DNA from: Ruania rhizosphaerae
GTDB lineage: Bacteria > Actinomycetota > Actinomycetes > Actinomycetales > Beutenbergiaceae
Direction: 5' to 3'
Assembly (NCBI RefSeq): GCF_009805705.1
Contig: NZ_VSMB01000015.1
Location: forward strand, 31,903-95,902
DNA: 64,000 nt
A model generated the notes under the pieces. It was given only the letters and a program-made list of their open reading frames with translations. It searched no databases and had not been told where the DNA came from. Position 1 is the first letter of the stretch. Every line of letters starts with the position of its first letter. Below, one piece after another: positions 7,586 to 17,567 of this stretch. A program made the position numbers and the translations under genes.

Positions 7586-10500
7586 TCAGCGACCATCCAC
7601 ACCGGCAGCCGTCCCGGTCGGTGAGGACGTCTGCGCTGCGACATGCCCGAAACGGTGCATGGTGCGGCTGACGGCCTGCTCCCGCAGCACCGTCAGCAGT
7701 TCCCGCCGGCCGGAGGCAAGAACCTCACCGTGGAGCAGCGTGGCATCGGCGGTCTCGGCGCAGGCAGCCTGCACGAGGCCCTCCTGATAGCCGATCACGC
7801 GGATGCGCCCGGCGACCTCCCCACGCGAGACGCGCGCCGCGAACGCTTCGTCGGTCTCGGTCTGCCATCCCCAGCCGACGGCGTCGAGCCCGAGGCGGGC
7901 GTCGGCCACCTGCCCGACATCGGGATGCATCGAGACATCCACCGGCACTCCTGCGCAGGCCGCGGCGAGCGCCATCCGCCCGACCTCCACGGGGACGGCG
8001 GATGCGCTCGCCCGCACCGTCACCATCGGCACCGGGCGGTACCGGAACACGTTCGCCTCGGCCGCGAGTCCGGTCCGGTCAGTCTCGCGCTGGAAGACCT
8101 GGTCTCGCGCCCACGCATCGCTCAGCGCCGAGACCCACAACCACTCCTGCTCGGCCGGATCGTCGCTCAGCCGCAGGATCGCTTCCAGCTGCGCACGTAC
8201 GCGACGCCCCACAGCACCCTCGCCCACGGGGCGCTGCACCGTGGACCAGGTACCGAGCTGAGCGACGTAGTTCGGGCCACCGGCCTTCGCACCCGGGCCG
8301 ATCGAGGAGCGTTTCCACCCGCCGAAGGGCTGCCGCTGCACGATCGCCCCGGTGATGTGGCGGTTCACGTAGGCGTTGCCCACCTCCACATGAGCGAGCC
8401 AGTGCCGGATCTCGTCCTCGTCCAGGCTGTGCAGGCCTCCGGTGAGGCCGTAGCCAGTCGCGTTCTGCCACTCGATCGCCTGCTCCAGCGAGTCGGCAGC
8501 CATGATGCCGAGCACAGGGCCGAAATACTCAGTGAGGTGGAACGGCGATCCGGGCTGGACCCCGATCTTGATCCCCGGTGACCACAGCCTGCCCTCATCG
8601 TCGCGCTGGCGCGGTTCGATCAGCCAGGACTCGCCTGGCTCCACGGTGGTCAGAGCTCGCGCCAGCTTCCCCTCGGCCGGGCCGATCAGCGGACCCATCG
8701 CCGTCCCGAGGTCCTGGGCCCATCCCACCCGCAGCGAGCCGACAGCGTCCACCAGCTGCCTGCGGAACCGTTCCGAGCGTGCCATCGGCCCGACGAGGAT
8801 CAGCAGGGACGCCGCCGAGCACTTCTGCCCGGCGTGGCCGAACGCCGAGCGCATCACATCGGCGACAGCCAGGTCGATGTCGGCGCTCGGGGTGACCACG
8901 AGCGCATTCTTCCCGCTGGTCTCGGCCAGCACCCCGGCCCCGGCGGGGCGGTCACGACGCCACCGTTCGAACATCCGTGCCGTCTCGTAGGCGCCGGTCA
9001 GGATGACCGTGTCCACTCCGGGATGGGCCACCAGATGCCGGCCGATCTCGCCCTCGTCGGTGCGCACGATCTGCACCAGCTCATCCGGGGCCCGGTGTGC
9101 GGCGAAGGCGGCGTGGATGGCCTCCACGACCACTTCCGCCACACCGGGCACCGGTGGTGCCGGTTTGAGGACCACGGCAGCCCCGGCGGCCAGAGATGCA
9201 AGGACGCCGCCTGCAGGGATCGCGATCGGGAAGTTCCATGGCGGGGTGATCAGCACGAGCGTGTCGGGGGTGAAGCTCAGCCCCTCGTCGTCGGCGATCT
9301 CGTCGAGCTCTTCGGCACGGTCGGCGTAGTAGCGGGCGAAGTCGATCGCCTCGGAGACCTCGGGGTCCGACTCGGCGACGGTCTTGCCGCCCTCGTGTGC
9401 GGCGGCAGTGACCAGCTCCCCACGACGGCGCTCGAGTTCGTCGGCGATCGTGCGCAGCACCGCGGCACGTTCGGCCGAGCTCCGTCCGGCCCACCCCGGC
9501 TGCGCGAGCCGGCCCCGCTCGACGACCTCGTCGACGGCCCCGATCGAGACGAGTTCCGGGGAGGTCAGTTCCCTGGCTGGCTGGGTGACCCATTCCTGCG
9601 CCGCCCACCGGACCTCCGGCAGTGCCGGGTCGGAGTCGGTGGTGTTGGCGAAGAACGCTCCGGCCGGCGGGCGCGCGCGACTACGGCGCGGGGTTGCCGA
9701 GACACTGCCGGAATCCTGCACCGAGGCGCGGAAGCGTTCCTCCTGTTCGAGCATCGGGGAGTGGTCCGGCGCGTCCCCGGCGTGCGGTGCGAAGACCGCA
9801 TGGATGAAGTTCTCCGGTGCCGCGTTCTCCTCCAAGCGCCGCACGAGGTAGGAGACCGCGACGTCGAAGTCCTGGGGGGCCACCACCGGGGTGTACAGGA
9901 TCAAGGGGCGGTCAGATCCGACGTCCCGCGCCACCGCCCTCGCCTGCGCCGGCGCCATCCCGTGCAGCATCTCCACATCGACGGCGTCACTCACCCCCCG
10001 CTCGGTCGCCAGCTGGTGCGCCAGGGCGAGGTCGAACAGGTTGTGTGAGGCGACCCCGGTGCGGACGGCAGCGGCCACCTCCGGGCGCAGCAAGGTCTCG
10101 AGCATGCGCACGTAGTTCGCGTCGACCTCGGCCTTGGTGGCATAGGGCGCCTGCACCCACCCGTGCAGCTCGGCCCCGACCCGCTCGATCGCGAGGTTCG
10201 CCCCCTTGACCAGGCGGATCTTGATCGGAGCCCCACCCGCGGCGCGGCGGCGACGTGCGAAGTCGACCAGCCGCTGCATCGCCAAGTAGGAGTCCGGCAG
10301 GTAGGCCTGGAGCGCCAGCCCCATCTCCAGACCGGTGAACTCGGGCTCGGAGCAGATGGCCTCGAAGACGCTCACGGTGAGATCGAGGTCGCGGTAGGAC
10401 TCCATGTCCAGGTTGACGAACGCCGTCGGGCTCTTCCGTGCTGCGGTGCGGTACAGGGGCCGGAGCCGGTCGACCACACGCGGCACCATGGCCTCGGTGT

Positions 10501-11077
10501 CCCAGGTGCTGAGCTGGGAGACGAGGGCGGAGACCTTGATGGAGACGTAGTCGATATCGTCCCGCTCCAGCAACAGACGGGTGCGGGCCGCGCGGGCTGC
10601 GGCCTCCTGCTCCCCGAGCACCGCCTCACCGAGGAGGTTGACGTTCGAGCGCCGCCCATGGGCACGGGCTTGGGCCAGGTGGTGACCGAGCGCGGGGTCG
10701 GACGCATCCACGACGAGATGGCCCACAAGCTGGCGCAGACGCAGGCGAGCCAACGGCACGACGACCGACGGGGCAAGACGTGCGACCGCTGATCCCAGGC
10801 CGAGCATCGCCCGGTCAGGTGCGGAGAGGAATCCGCTGGCTGCCTCGGTCGAGAGGCGTCCCAGTTCTCGTGCGGCGACAGTGAGGTCGTCCGGCCTGGC
10901 GACCCGGTCGACGAAGCGCACCGCCAGGTCGAGACCCGCCGGGTCCGAGACCAGCCCCGCGAGGCGGGCGGAGGTACGACTCTCCGCCGAGGTCGATCGC
11001 GCGGACGTGGCGCCCGCCCACCGGTGGGCTAACGCCACGGCGGGATCGACAGCTGAGGTCAGGTCGGCCACGGTCAT
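7586..11077 (-). CDS. putA: Bifunctional proline dehydrogenase / L-glutamate gamma-semialdehyde dehydrogenase (PutA)
   Basis: This large enzyme oxidises proline to pyrroline-5-carboxylate with FAD and then to glutamate with NAD, feeding electrons to the respiratory chain. The N-terminal proline dehydrogenase barrel covers roughly residues 80-430 (IKIRLVKGANLA, CSEPEFTGLEMGLALQAY). The aldehyde dehydrogenase domain follows at roughly 510-960, with the catalytic Cys in GHAGQKCSAAS and the general-base Glu in LAETSGKNA. About 180 residues follow, a degenerate extension also seen in long PutA proteins. No ribbon-helix-helix DNA-binding domain is present, so it is not a trifunctional autorepressor. 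ATG 11077 is preferred; GTG 11098 would add 7 residues, and neither has a good Shine-Dalgarno. Confidence 0.92.
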   Translation of the reverse strand: MTVADLTSAVDPAVALAHRWAGATSARSTSAESRTSARLAGLVSDPAGLDLAVRFVDRVARPDDLTVAARELGRLSTEAASGFLSAPDRAMLGLGSAVARLAPSVVVPLARLRLRQLVGHLVVDASDPALGHHLAQARAHGRRSNVNLLGEAVLGEQEAAARAARTRLLLERDDIDYVSIKVSALVSQLSTWDTEAMVPRVVDRLRPLYRTAARKSPTAFVNLDMESYRDLDLTVSVFEAICSEPEFTGLEMGLALQAYLPDSYLAMQRLVDFARRRRAAGGAPIKIRLVKGANLAIERVGAELHGWVQAPYATKAEVDANYVRMLETLLRPEVAAAVRTGVASHNLFDLALAHQLATERGVSDAVDVEMLHGMAPAQARAVARDVGSDRPLILYTPVVAPQDFDVAVSYLVRRLEENAAPENFIHAVFAPHAGDAPDHSPMLEQEERFRASVQDSGSVSATPRRSRARPPAGAFFANTTDSDPALPEVRWAAQEWVTQPARELTSPELVSIGAVDEVVERGRLAQPGWAGRSSAERAAVLRTIADELERRRGELVTAAAHEGGKTVAESDPEVSEAIDFARYYADRAEELDEIADDEGLSFTPDTLVLITPPWNFPIAIPAGGVLASLAAGAAVVLKPAPPVPGVAEVVVEAIHAAFAAHRAPDELVQIVRTDEGEIGRHLVAHPGVDTVILTGAYETARMFERWRRDRPAGAGVLAETSGKNALVVTPSADIDLAVADVMRSAFGHAGQKCSAASLLILVGPMARSERFRRQLVDAVGSLRVGWAQDLGTAMGPLIGPAEGKLARALTTVEPGESWLIEPRQRDDEGRLWSPGIKIGVQPGSPFHLTEYFGPVLGIMAADSLEQAIEWQNATGYGLTGGLHSLDEDEIRHWLAHVEVGNAYVNRHITGAIVQRQPFGGWKRSSIGPGAKAGGPNYVAQLGTWSTVQRPVGEGAVGRRVRAQLEAILRLSDDPAEQEWLWVSALSDAWARDQVFQRETDRTGLAAEANVFRYRPVPMVTVRASASAVPVEVGRMALAAACAGVPVDVSMHPDVGQVADARLGLDAVGWGWQTETDEAFAARVSRGEVAGRIRVIGYQEGLVQAACAETADATLLHGEVLASGRRELLTVLREQAVSRTMHRFGHVAAQTSSPTGTAAGVDGR

Positions 11078-11313
11078 TGATCCATCTTGCGTCCCCACGC
11101 CCCTGATCGTCTCCCCGAATCGCCATGTACGTCCCTACCCATCTTCCCCTGTTGAACTCGCTGCTGTGTGCTGCAAGCAGGAACCGATCAACGATGCCTC
11201 GCCCACCCACTCCTGGCCAGAGGTCCGCCGACGAGCAGAGACTCCTCAGATGTCGGTGTCCGGTTCGGCAGATCGACAAACCTCGGGGCCCGGACCAGTG
11301 CGATGATCAGACG

Positions 11314-11742
11314 ATGGAACTTCCCACCTCAGGACTTCGCATCGAGCGCACCGGCACCCGCCAGTACGTCGCCCGGAACGACCGCGGCGGCGAGGTGGCG
11401 ATCGGCCCCCGAGAGATCGAGGGGGTGTTCAACCCCGGCGAACTCATGGCGCTGGCTCTCGCTGCCTGCACGATGATGAGCGCGGACCTGCCGATCGGGC
11501 GGCGCCTCGGCGAGGACTTCACCGGCGGCGCCGTCGTACGCACGGAGAAGGACGAGCAGCAGAACCGGTACACCTCGGCCGAGGTGGACGTGCTCCTGGA
11601 GACGGATTCCCTGACCGATAATGAGACCGAAGCGCTGGTCCGGGTGATCACGCGCGCCGCCAAGCAGGCGTGCACCGTGGGCCGTACATTGGACGCTGGC
11701 CTTCCGCACGATGTGCGCCTGGTCGAGACCAGAAGGGACTGA
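11314..11742 (+). CDS. OsmC/Ohr family protein
   Basis: This 142-residue protein has the OsmC fold. Members of the family are thiol peroxidases that reduce organic hydroperoxides in the cytoplasm. Both cysteines expected of the active site are visible, in the contexts ALAACTMMSA and KQACTVGRTL. The start at ATG 11314 is chosen because homology begins there and GATGAT, a possible -10 element, lies 7-12 bases upstream without a Shine-Dalgarno. It ends 4 bases before the next gene, so the two are probably cotranscribed. It is closer to the general OsmC group than to Ohr, so the substrate is not certain. Confidence 0.75.
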   Translation: MELPTSGLRIERTGTRQYVARNDRGGEVAIGPREIEGVFNPGELMALALAACTMMSADLPIGRRLGEDFTGGAVVRTEKDEQQNRYTSAEVDVLLETDSLTDNETEALVRVITRAAKQACTVGRTLDAGLPHDVRLVETRRD

Positions 11743-11746
11743 CCCC

Positions 11747-12493
11747 ATGGCCCGCCTCCACGACCTGATCGATACCGCGACCACCATCCCGTCCTCCCAG
11801 GTGCGCCGCTACGTCGACGATCTGCGGGCCACCCATCGCGACGCCACGCCCACCGAGCTGATCGAGCTACTCAAGCGCCGCTACCTGCTGGCTGTCAGTG
11901 CGTCGGGCGGTGCCGTCGGGGCGGTGGCAGCCTTCCCCGTCGTCGGGACCGGGGTCGCGTTGACCCTCACCGCCGGTCAGGTGGCAGCGTTCATGGCAGC
12001 ATCGGCCGCCCTGTGCCTGGCCGTCGCGGAGGTGCACGGGATCGCCACCGACGACGTCTCCCGCCGCCGGGCCTTGCTGCTGACCACGCTGCTGGGTGAG
12101 AACGGGCCCGAACTGCTCGAGCACCAGCTCGGCCTGTCCACAGCGACCTGGGCGCAGGTGCTGCTCACCCGACTGCCGGTCGCCACGGTCAAGACGGTGA
12201 ACAAGACGCTGCGGGGCAGGATGGCCAAGGCCGTGGTCACCAAGAGCAGTTCGGTGATGCTCGGGCGCCTGCTGCCGTTCGGGATCGGCGCCGCGATCGG
12301 ATACCTCGGCGGCCGCGTGATGGGCAAGAGCCTCATCGAAGGACTGGATGCCGCCTTCGGGCCAGCACCGGTGGAGTTCGGCCGGGGTCTCGAGCACGGC
12401 GGGCCCGCGCTCGCCTCCGGCCAGCCGGACCTGTTCAGCGACGCCTCCCGGCTGGTCGAGCAGTCCGACCAGCCCCGACCCGCCGGAGACTGA
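11747..12493 (+). CDS. Unknown Ala-rich protein with hydrophobic segments, possibly EcsC-like
   Basis: I do not recognise this 248-residue protein with confidence. It has an amphipathic N-terminus, a strongly hydrophobic glycine/alanine-rich segment at about residues 46-90, basic helices in the middle and a second glycine-rich hydrophobic stretch ([16 protein letters not shown]) near residue 190. The G-x-G-rich hydrophobic patches and helical pattern recall EcsC-like proteins, but this is weak. It starts 4 bases after the OsmC gene and lies 13 bases before thyA, so all four genes 11314-13901 may form one transcript. A membrane-associated role is plausible; no catalytic motif is visible. Confidence 0.6.
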   Translation: MARLHDLIDTATTIPSSQVRRYVDDLRATHRDATPTELIELLKRRYLLAVSASGGAVGAVAAFPVVGTGVALTLTAGQVAAFMAASAALCLAVAEVHGIATDDVSRRRALLLTTLLGENGPELLEHQLGLSTATWAQVLLTRLPVATVKTVNKTLRGRMAKAVVTKSSSVMLGRLLPFGIGAAIGYLGGRVMGKSLIEGLDAAFGPAPVEFGRGLEHGGPALASGQPDLFSDASRLVEQSDQPRPAGD

Positions 12494-12506
12494 CCAAGGA
12501 GCTGCC

Positions 12507-13376
12507 ATGCCACAGACACCAGATTCCTCACAGGCACCGGAGGCCACGGTCACATCTGCCACACCCGGCAGTCACGACGCACCCGACACCCAGTACGAGG
12601 ACCTGCTCGCGCACGTCCTCGCCGCCGGCACGCCCAAGTCGGACCGGACCGGGACGGGGACCCGCTCCGTCTTCGCGCGCCAGCTACGGTACGACCTCTC
12701 CCGCGGGTTCCCGCTGATCACCACCAAACGGGTCCACCTGAAATCAGTGGTCCACGAGCTGCTGTGGTTCCTGCGCGGGGAGTCCAACACCGCCTACCTG
12801 CGCGAACACGGCGTGAAGATCTGGGACGAATGGGCCGACGCCGACGGTGAGCTGGGCCCCATCTACGGAGTGCAGTGGCGTTCCTGGCCCACCCCCGACG
12901 GCGGGCACATCGACCAGCTCGCGGGCGTGCTGCGCCAGCTGCGCGAGCAGCCGGACTCGCGACGCATTCTCGTTTCCGCTTGGAATGTGGCGGAACTGGA
13001 CAAGATGGCGCTGGCGCCGTGCCACACGCTGTTCCAGTTCTACGTGGCCGACGGGCGCCTGTCCTGCCAGCTGTACCAGCGCAGCGCCGACCTGTTCCTC
13101 GGCGTGCCGTTCAACATCGCCTCCTACGCTCTGCTCACGCACATGGTCGCCCAGCAGAGTGATCTGGAGCCGGGCGAGTTCGTCTGGACCGGCGGCGACT
13201 GCCACATCTACGACAACCACATCGCCCAGGTGCGCGAGCAACTCACCCGGGCGCCCTACGCGTTCCCGGCGCTGCACTTGCACCGCGCCGCGGACCTGTT
13301 CTCCTACACCTACGACGACGTCGAGGTGCTCGACTACGTCCACCACCCGGCCATCAAGGCTCCTGTGGCTGTGTGA
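12507..13376 (+). CDS. thyA: Thymidylate synthase ThyA
   Basis: This enzyme makes dTMP from dUMP using methylene-tetrahydrofolate, producing dihydrofolate. The 289-residue protein shows the family motifs: the folate-binding [10 protein letters not shown] near residue 45, catalytic Cys172 in LAPCHTLFQ, the [13 protein letters not shown] block and the dUMP-binding region HIYDNH. The start at ATG 12507 has AAGGAGC six bases upstream. This gives an N-terminal extension of about 28 residues compared with E. coli ThyA, low-complexity and likely disordered. The dihydrofolate it makes is recycled by FolA, encoded 48 bases downstream. ThyX-type motifs are not seen in the window. Confidence 0.96.
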   Translation: MPQTPDSSQAPEATVTSATPGSHDAPDTQYEDLLAHVLAAGTPKSDRTGTGTRSVFARQLRYDLSRGFPLITTKRVHLKSVVHELLWFLRGESNTAYLREHGVKIWDEWADADGELGPIYGVQWRSWPTPDGGHIDQLAGVLRQLREQPDSRRILVSAWNVAELDKMALAPCHTLFQFYVADGRLSCQLYQRSADLFLGVPFNIASYALLTHMVAQQSDLEPGEFVWTGGDCHIYDNHIAQVREQLTRAPYAFPALHLHRAADLFSYTYDDVEVLDYVHHPAIKAPVAV

Positions 13377-13424
13377 ACGAGGAGCGGTGACGATGAACTG
13401 CAGGCACGACCGGAGGGGGAACCG

Positions 13425-13901
13425 ATGCTGGGGATGATCTGGGCACAGGCTCACGACCGGGTGATCGGCAAGGACAACGACCTGCCATGGCACCTGCCGG
13501 AAGACCTGCGCCACTTCCGCGAGTCCACGTCCGGTGACGCGGTCGTGATGGGGCGCAAGCAATGGGAGTCGCTGCCGGAGAAGTTCCGCCCGCTGCCCGG
13601 CCGGCGCAACATCGTGCTCACCCGCAACCCGCAGTACCGGGCTGAGGGGGCCGACGTGGTCGGAACACTCGACGAAGCACTCGCCCTGGTGGCACAGGAG
13701 GACGCCTGGATCTGCGGCGGCGGCCAAGTGTACGAACAGGCCATCGACGCCGCCGACGTGCTCGTGGTCACCGAGATCGACCTGGTCGTCGACGGAGACA
13801 CCTACGCTCCGGTGATCGGAGCACAGTGGGTGGCCGAGCACGGCCCTTGGCAGACCAGCCGCACCGGGATCCGGTTCCGGATCGTCACCTACCGCCGCTG
13901 A
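13425..13901 (+). CDS. folA: Dihydrofolate reductase FolA
   Basis: The enzyme reduces dihydrofolate to tetrahydrofolate with NADPH and is the target of trimethoprim. At 158 residues it has normal length. Family signatures are [15 protein letters not shown] near the N-terminus (Asp in the substrate site, Trp in PWHLP), [12 protein letters not shown] and the cofactor-binding [12 protein letters not shown]. It lies 48 bases after thyA, the common actinobacterial pairing that couples dTMP synthesis to folate recycling. No separate promoter is evident. Confidence 0.96.
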   Translation: MLGMIWAQAHDRVIGKDNDLPWHLPEDLRHFRESTSGDAVVMGRKQWESLPEKFRPLPGRRNIVLTRNPQYRAEGADVVGTLDEALALVAQEDAWICGGGQVYEQAIDAADVLVVTEIDLVVDGDTYAPVIGAQWVAEHGPWQTSRTGIRFRIVTYRR

Positions 13902-13907
13902 CAGCCT

Positions 13908-14732
13908 GTGTCCACTGCTCCTTCGGGCGACCGCGCCAGCCCTCGGCCCGTCAGCGCCGAACGAGCCCGCCCGGCCCGCCGTCCGATGGGCTCCGTCGCC
14001 CGGACAGCGGCAGTCGGAGCCCTGCTGACGGCAGCCGTCCTGGCCTCAGCGCTCACCGGCCCGTGGCAGTTCACCCCACGGTTCGACTCCGACCGGGGCG
14101 AGCCCACGCCGCCGGCGGCTCCTCCCAGCGCTGAGATGCCCACCGCGACCGCAACCGAGACGCCGCCGCCGCTCGACACCGATCTGCCTGCACCGGACCT
14201 GGGCTGGCTGCTCTGGGTGGGAGCGGGACTACTCGCCGTCGTGCTGCTCGCCCTGCTGCTGCGCTGGGTGTTGTGGATGCGTCGTCCCCACCCACCCGAG
14301 CCCGAGCCACCTGCCACTCTCGCCGGCACCGGAGCCGTCGAGAACGAGCCCGACATCCCGGCACTGCACCGGGGAGCGCAGGCGGCAGTGACGCAGCTGG
14401 AGCAGGCCGGCCCGCCGCGGGATGCGATCGTGGCGGCGTGGCTCGCCCTGGAGGAGGCAGCGGAGGCCTCGGGCGTCCACCGTCGCCCGGCTCAGACCCC
14501 CACGGAGTTCACGACCTCCGTCCTCGCGCGTACGGGTGCCGATGAAGCCGCCGTGACCGCGCTGCTGGGTCTGTACCACCAGGCGCGATTCTCCACCCGG
14601 TCCCCGGGCACAGCCGAGGTACACGCCGCCGCGGCAGCCCTGACGCAGATCACCGAGAGCTGGCCCGTGCCAACCGCCGCCGAGGCGAGCCCAGGCACCC
14701 GACCGGGAACGACCCCGGGAGCCGGCGCATGA
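13908..14732 (+). CDS. DUF4129 domain membrane protein (MoxR operon)
   Basis: This 274-residue protein has two transmembrane helices (about residues 28-48 and 97-122) separated by a proline/threonine-rich extracytoplasmic linker. It ends in a cytoplasmic helical domain with the DUF4129 pattern ([24 protein letters not shown]). DUF4129 proteins accompany MoxR ATPases and DUF58 proteins in a widespread but poorly understood module, often with a transglutaminase-like protein; none is seen here. The GTG start is 6 bases after folA, without a clear Shine-Dalgarno. The stop overlaps the next start (ATGA at 14729). Confidence 0.78.
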   Translation: MSTAPSGDRASPRPVSAERARPARRPMGSVARTAAVGALLTAAVLASALTGPWQFTPRFDSDRGEPTPPAAPPSAEMPTATATETPPPLDTDLPAPDLGWLLWVGAGLLAVVLLALLLRWVLWMRRPHPPEPEPPATLAGTGAVENEPDIPALHRGAQAAVTQLEQAGPPRDAIVAAWLALEEAAEASGVHRRPAQTPTEFTTSVLARTGADEAAVTALLGLYHQARFSTRSPGTAEVHAAAAALTQITESWPVPTAAEASPGTRPGTTPGAGA

Positions 14733-15244
14733 GTGATGCCCTGGGCACGCGAGCCACACGTGCTGCCAGCACTGTGAGTCGCTATCGGCGCCGTGGGTGG
14801 TGGCTGGTGGCGGCCGCTGGGCTCACCGCCGCCTCCTGGGGCATCGGGGTCGACCTGCCACGGGCACTCCTGCTGAGCGCATGCGTGGCCGCCGTTGCCT
14901 TGCTCACCGGATGGTTACCCTTCGCCGCCCGCTCCCCCTGGCCCGTCCTCCCGTACGGTCGACGCGACGGCGCACGCCGGGACGTCTCCAGCCTCACCTG
15001 GATGCTGGCCTCACGAGGGCACCTGTCGACCACCGGCGCCGACCGCCTGCACCGCACCCTCGCCGGGGTGCTCGAGCTCACCGAACACCAGCGTCGCCGC
15101 ACCGCCGAGGACATCTTCGGGCCGGAGATCGCCCAGTGGCTGAGCGCTCCCGAGCAGGTCCCACCACCCGCCCGAACCGCGGCTGAGAACGCCATGGTCG
15201 CGGCCGAAGCGTTGCTGCACCCCACACCGAAAGAGACACGATGA
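14729..15244 (+). CDS. Small membrane protein of the MoxR operon
   Basis: This 171-residue protein has two hydrophobic helices between residues 24 and 66 followed by a cytoplasmic, mostly helical C-terminal domain of about 100 residues (GHLSTTGADRLHRTLAGVLE). No named family is recognised. It is coupled by 4-base overlaps to both the DUF4129 gene and moxR. It may be an actinobacterial accessory subunit of the MoxR/DUF58 module. The C-terminal domain resembles a degenerate membrane-anchored adaptor, but this is only inference. Confidence 0.65.
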   Translation: MSDALGTRATRAASTVSRYRRRGWWLVAAAGLTAASWGIGVDLPRALLLSACVAAVALLTGWLPFAARSPWPVLPYGRRDGARRDVSSLTWMLASRGHLSTTGADRLHRTLAGVLELTEHQRRRTAEDIFGPEIAQWLSAPEQVPPPARTAAENAMVAAEALLHPTPKETR

Positions 15245-16236
15245 GCCAGACCGAGACCCGCCCGATCTCCGTCCCCGAGGTGGCCCGGCTGGGCGGAGAC
15301 GTGCTCGCAGAGGTGAGCACCGCCGTCGTGGGCATGGCCGGGCCGCTGCGCACCGCCCTGGCGACGATCCTCGCCAGTGGCCATGTGCTCTTCGAGGACG
15401 TTCCTGGCTTGGGTAAGACTCTCGCCGCCCGCTGCCTCTCCCAGGCGCTCGGGCTGGAATTCGCCCGCCTGCAGTGCACCCCCGACCTGCTGCCTGCGGA
15501 CATCACCGGCTCCTACGCCTACGACCCCGGCCAGGCCCAGTTCACCTTCCGCCCGGGACCGGTGTTCACCGGTCTCTTCCTCGCGGACGAGATCAACCGC
15601 ACCGCACCCAAGACTCAGTCCGCAATGCTGGAGGCGATGGCCGAGCGGCAGGTGACGGTCGAGGGCACCAGCTTCCCCCTGCCGGCTCCCTTCCATGTGC
15701 TCGCCACGTCCAATCCGGTCGAGTACGAGGGCACCTATCCGCTGCCGGATGCACAGCTGGACCGCTTCATGGTGCGTCTGGCCGTCGGGCACCTGCCGGC
15801 CGAGGCGGAGGCCGAGGTGCTGACGCGCCGGCTGGTGCGCCGCAGCGAGCGGGCGAGCGTACGCCAGGTGACCACACCGGAGACCGTGCTTGCCATGCAG
15901 GCAGGGGTGGAGGCGGTCGATGTGGATCCGGACGTGGTGCGCTACTGCGTGGACCTTGCGGCAGCCACACGTGCACACCCGGCGGTCGAGGTCGGCGCCT
16001 CACCCCGGGGATCGCAGGCGTTGCTGCTGGTGGCCCGGGCGCTTGCGGTGCTGGACGGGCGCGAGTACGTCACCCCGGAGGACGTCAAGACGGTAGCGGT
16101 GGCTGCCCTGGCGCACCGCCTCACGCTCACCCCGGCGGCCTGGGCGGCCGCGACCACCGGGGCGGATGTGGTCGACGAGCTCCTCGACCGGGTACCCAGC
16201 CCGGCTGCGACCGCCGGCCGGTCCGCGCACGCGTGA
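15241..16236 (+). CDS. MoxR-family AAA+ ATPase
   Basis: This 331-residue AAA+ ATPase of the MoxR family is probably a chaperone for maturation of a partner protein or membrane complex. Visible motifs are Walker A with GLGKT (residues 56-60), Walker B FLADEIN, sensor-1 region ATSNPVEYEGTYPLP and the arginine-containing LDRFMVRL. The lid domain follows from about residue 220. MoxR proteins act with VWA or DUF58 proteins, and a DUF58 protein is encoded immediately downstream with a GTGA overlap. The stop of the previous gene overlaps its ATG. Confidence 0.92.
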   Translation: MSQTETRPISVPEVARLGGDVLAEVSTAVVGMAGPLRTALATILASGHVLFEDVPGLGKTLAARCLSQALGLEFARLQCTPDLLPADITGSYAYDPGQAQFTFRPGPVFTGLFLADEINRTAPKTQSAMLEAMAERQVTVEGTSFPLPAPFHVLATSNPVEYEGTYPLPDAQLDRFMVRLAVGHLPAEAEAEVLTRRLVRRSERASVRQVTTPETVLAMQAGVEAVDVDPDVVRYCVDLAAATRAHPAVEVGASPRGSQALLLVARALAVLDGREYVTPEDVKTVAVAALAHRLTLTPAAWAAATTGADVVDELLDRVPSPAATAGRSAHA

Positions 16237-17567
16237 GCGAGCGGTCCGGTGCTCGCCCCGCACAGACCGGGCTCGCCACGGGGATGGCCGCGCTGACTTG
16301 CGCGGCAGCGGGCGCGGTGGCGCTCGTGCTGGGTCTGCTCGCCGGCCGGCCGGACGTGGCAGCGATCGGAGTACCGTTCCTACTCACCTTCGCCTGGGGC
16401 TGGTTCACCGGCCCGACGGCGCCCGGCCGGGTGGCGATCGAGCGGGCCACCGGCCGGCTGGAGGCAGGGACGGTCGCCGGAACCATCACACTCCAGCCCC
16501 CGCCCGGAGCCGAGACGATACGAGTCCGGGTCTCCTCCCCCGGTCACCGCTCGACCGAGGCGTTGCTCGCAGCTGACAGGCCGCGGCAGGTCCCCGTGGA
16601 GGTGACCACCGCCCGGACCGGCATCAGCCACCTGTTCCGCACCGACCATGTGCTGTCCGGCTTCGATTCCGTCACGCACACGCACGTACGTCAGTCCGGC
16701 CCGATCCCTGTCGTCGTCTATCCGGCTTCCCGGGAGCTGGCCGGACTACCGTTGCCGCCGCGGCTCCAAGGTCTGACCGGTCCCCACACCTCCCGGCGCG
16801 GCGGCGACGGCGACGACGTGCGCGACGTGCACCCGTTCATGCCCGGCGACCGGCTGCGGCGGATCGACTGGCGCGTGACTGCGCGCCGATCGTATGACCC
16901 CCGTACCGGACGGCTGGACACCCTCTACACCCGGCGCACCTTCGCCACGGCCGACGCAACGGTGATGCTGGTGGTCGACTCCCGGGACGCCGTCGGGCCG
17001 GATGTGTCCACCTGGGGCGGCGGGCGGGTAGCGGCCGTGGACGAGGCGATCTCGCTCGACGTGGCCCGCGAGGCGGCCACGGCGGTCGCGCGTGCAGTGG
17101 TGGCGGCCGGGGACCGGGTCGGCCTGGACGACCTCGGGCTCCGGCGACGCCCCGTTCCACCAGCCGGGGGACGCCGTCACCTGGACCGGATCACGAGCCG
17201 GCTCGCCCGGATCGCACCGGAGAGCTTTCCCAGCACCCGGGTGCGCGCTCCGCAGGTCTCCGCAGGCGCCCTGGTGGTGCTGTTCTCGACCTTCCTCGAC
17301 GACGAAGCCGCACGCGTGGCCCAGCAGTGGCGCGCCCACGGCCACCGGGTGATCGCCGTGGACACCCTGCCGCCATTGCGCACCGGCACCCTGGACGCGA
17401 ACGCACTCGCAGCCTTCCGGTTGGTGCGGCTGGAGCGCACGCTGCGGCTCGAGCGGCTGCGCCGGGCGGACGTGGAGGTGGTGCACTGGGCACGAGAGCG
17501 GGGCACCAAGCACGACATAGCGGCCACATGGCGGCTGCTCGTGCGACCGAGGAGGTGGCGTCGATGA
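16233..17567 (+). CDS. DUF58 domain-containing protein
   Basis: This 444-residue protein has two N-terminal transmembrane helices (about residues 15-60), a beta-rich region, and the DUF58 core with the signature PGDRLRRIDWRVTARR near residue 205. A VWA-like fold follows. DUF58 proteins are the usual partners of MoxR ATPases. A metal-binding VWA-type role has been proposed for the family. The GTG start at 16233 overlaps the moxR stop. An open frame extending nearly 750 bases upstream inside moxR is a shadow and was not used. Confidence 0.85.
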   Translation: MSERSGARPAQTGLATGMAALTCAAAGAVALVLGLLAGRPDVAAIGVPFLLTFAWGWFTGPTAPGRVAIERATGRLEAGTVAGTITLQPPPGAETIRVRVSSPGHRSTEALLAADRPRQVPVEVTTARTGISHLFRTDHVLSGFDSVTHTHVRQSGPIPVVVYPASRELAGLPLPPRLQGLTGPHTSRRGGDGDDVRDVHPFMPGDRLRRIDWRVTARRSYDPRTGRLDTLYTRRTFATADATVMLVVDSRDAVGPDVSTWGGGRVAAVDEAISLDVAREAATAVARAVVAAGDRVGLDDLGLRRRPVPPAGGRRHLDRITSRLARIAPESFPSTRVRAPQVSAGALVVLFSTFLDDEAARVAQQWRAHGHRVIAVDTLPPLRTGTLDANALAAFRLVRLERTLRLERLRRADVEVVHWARERGTKHDIAATWRLLVRPRRWRR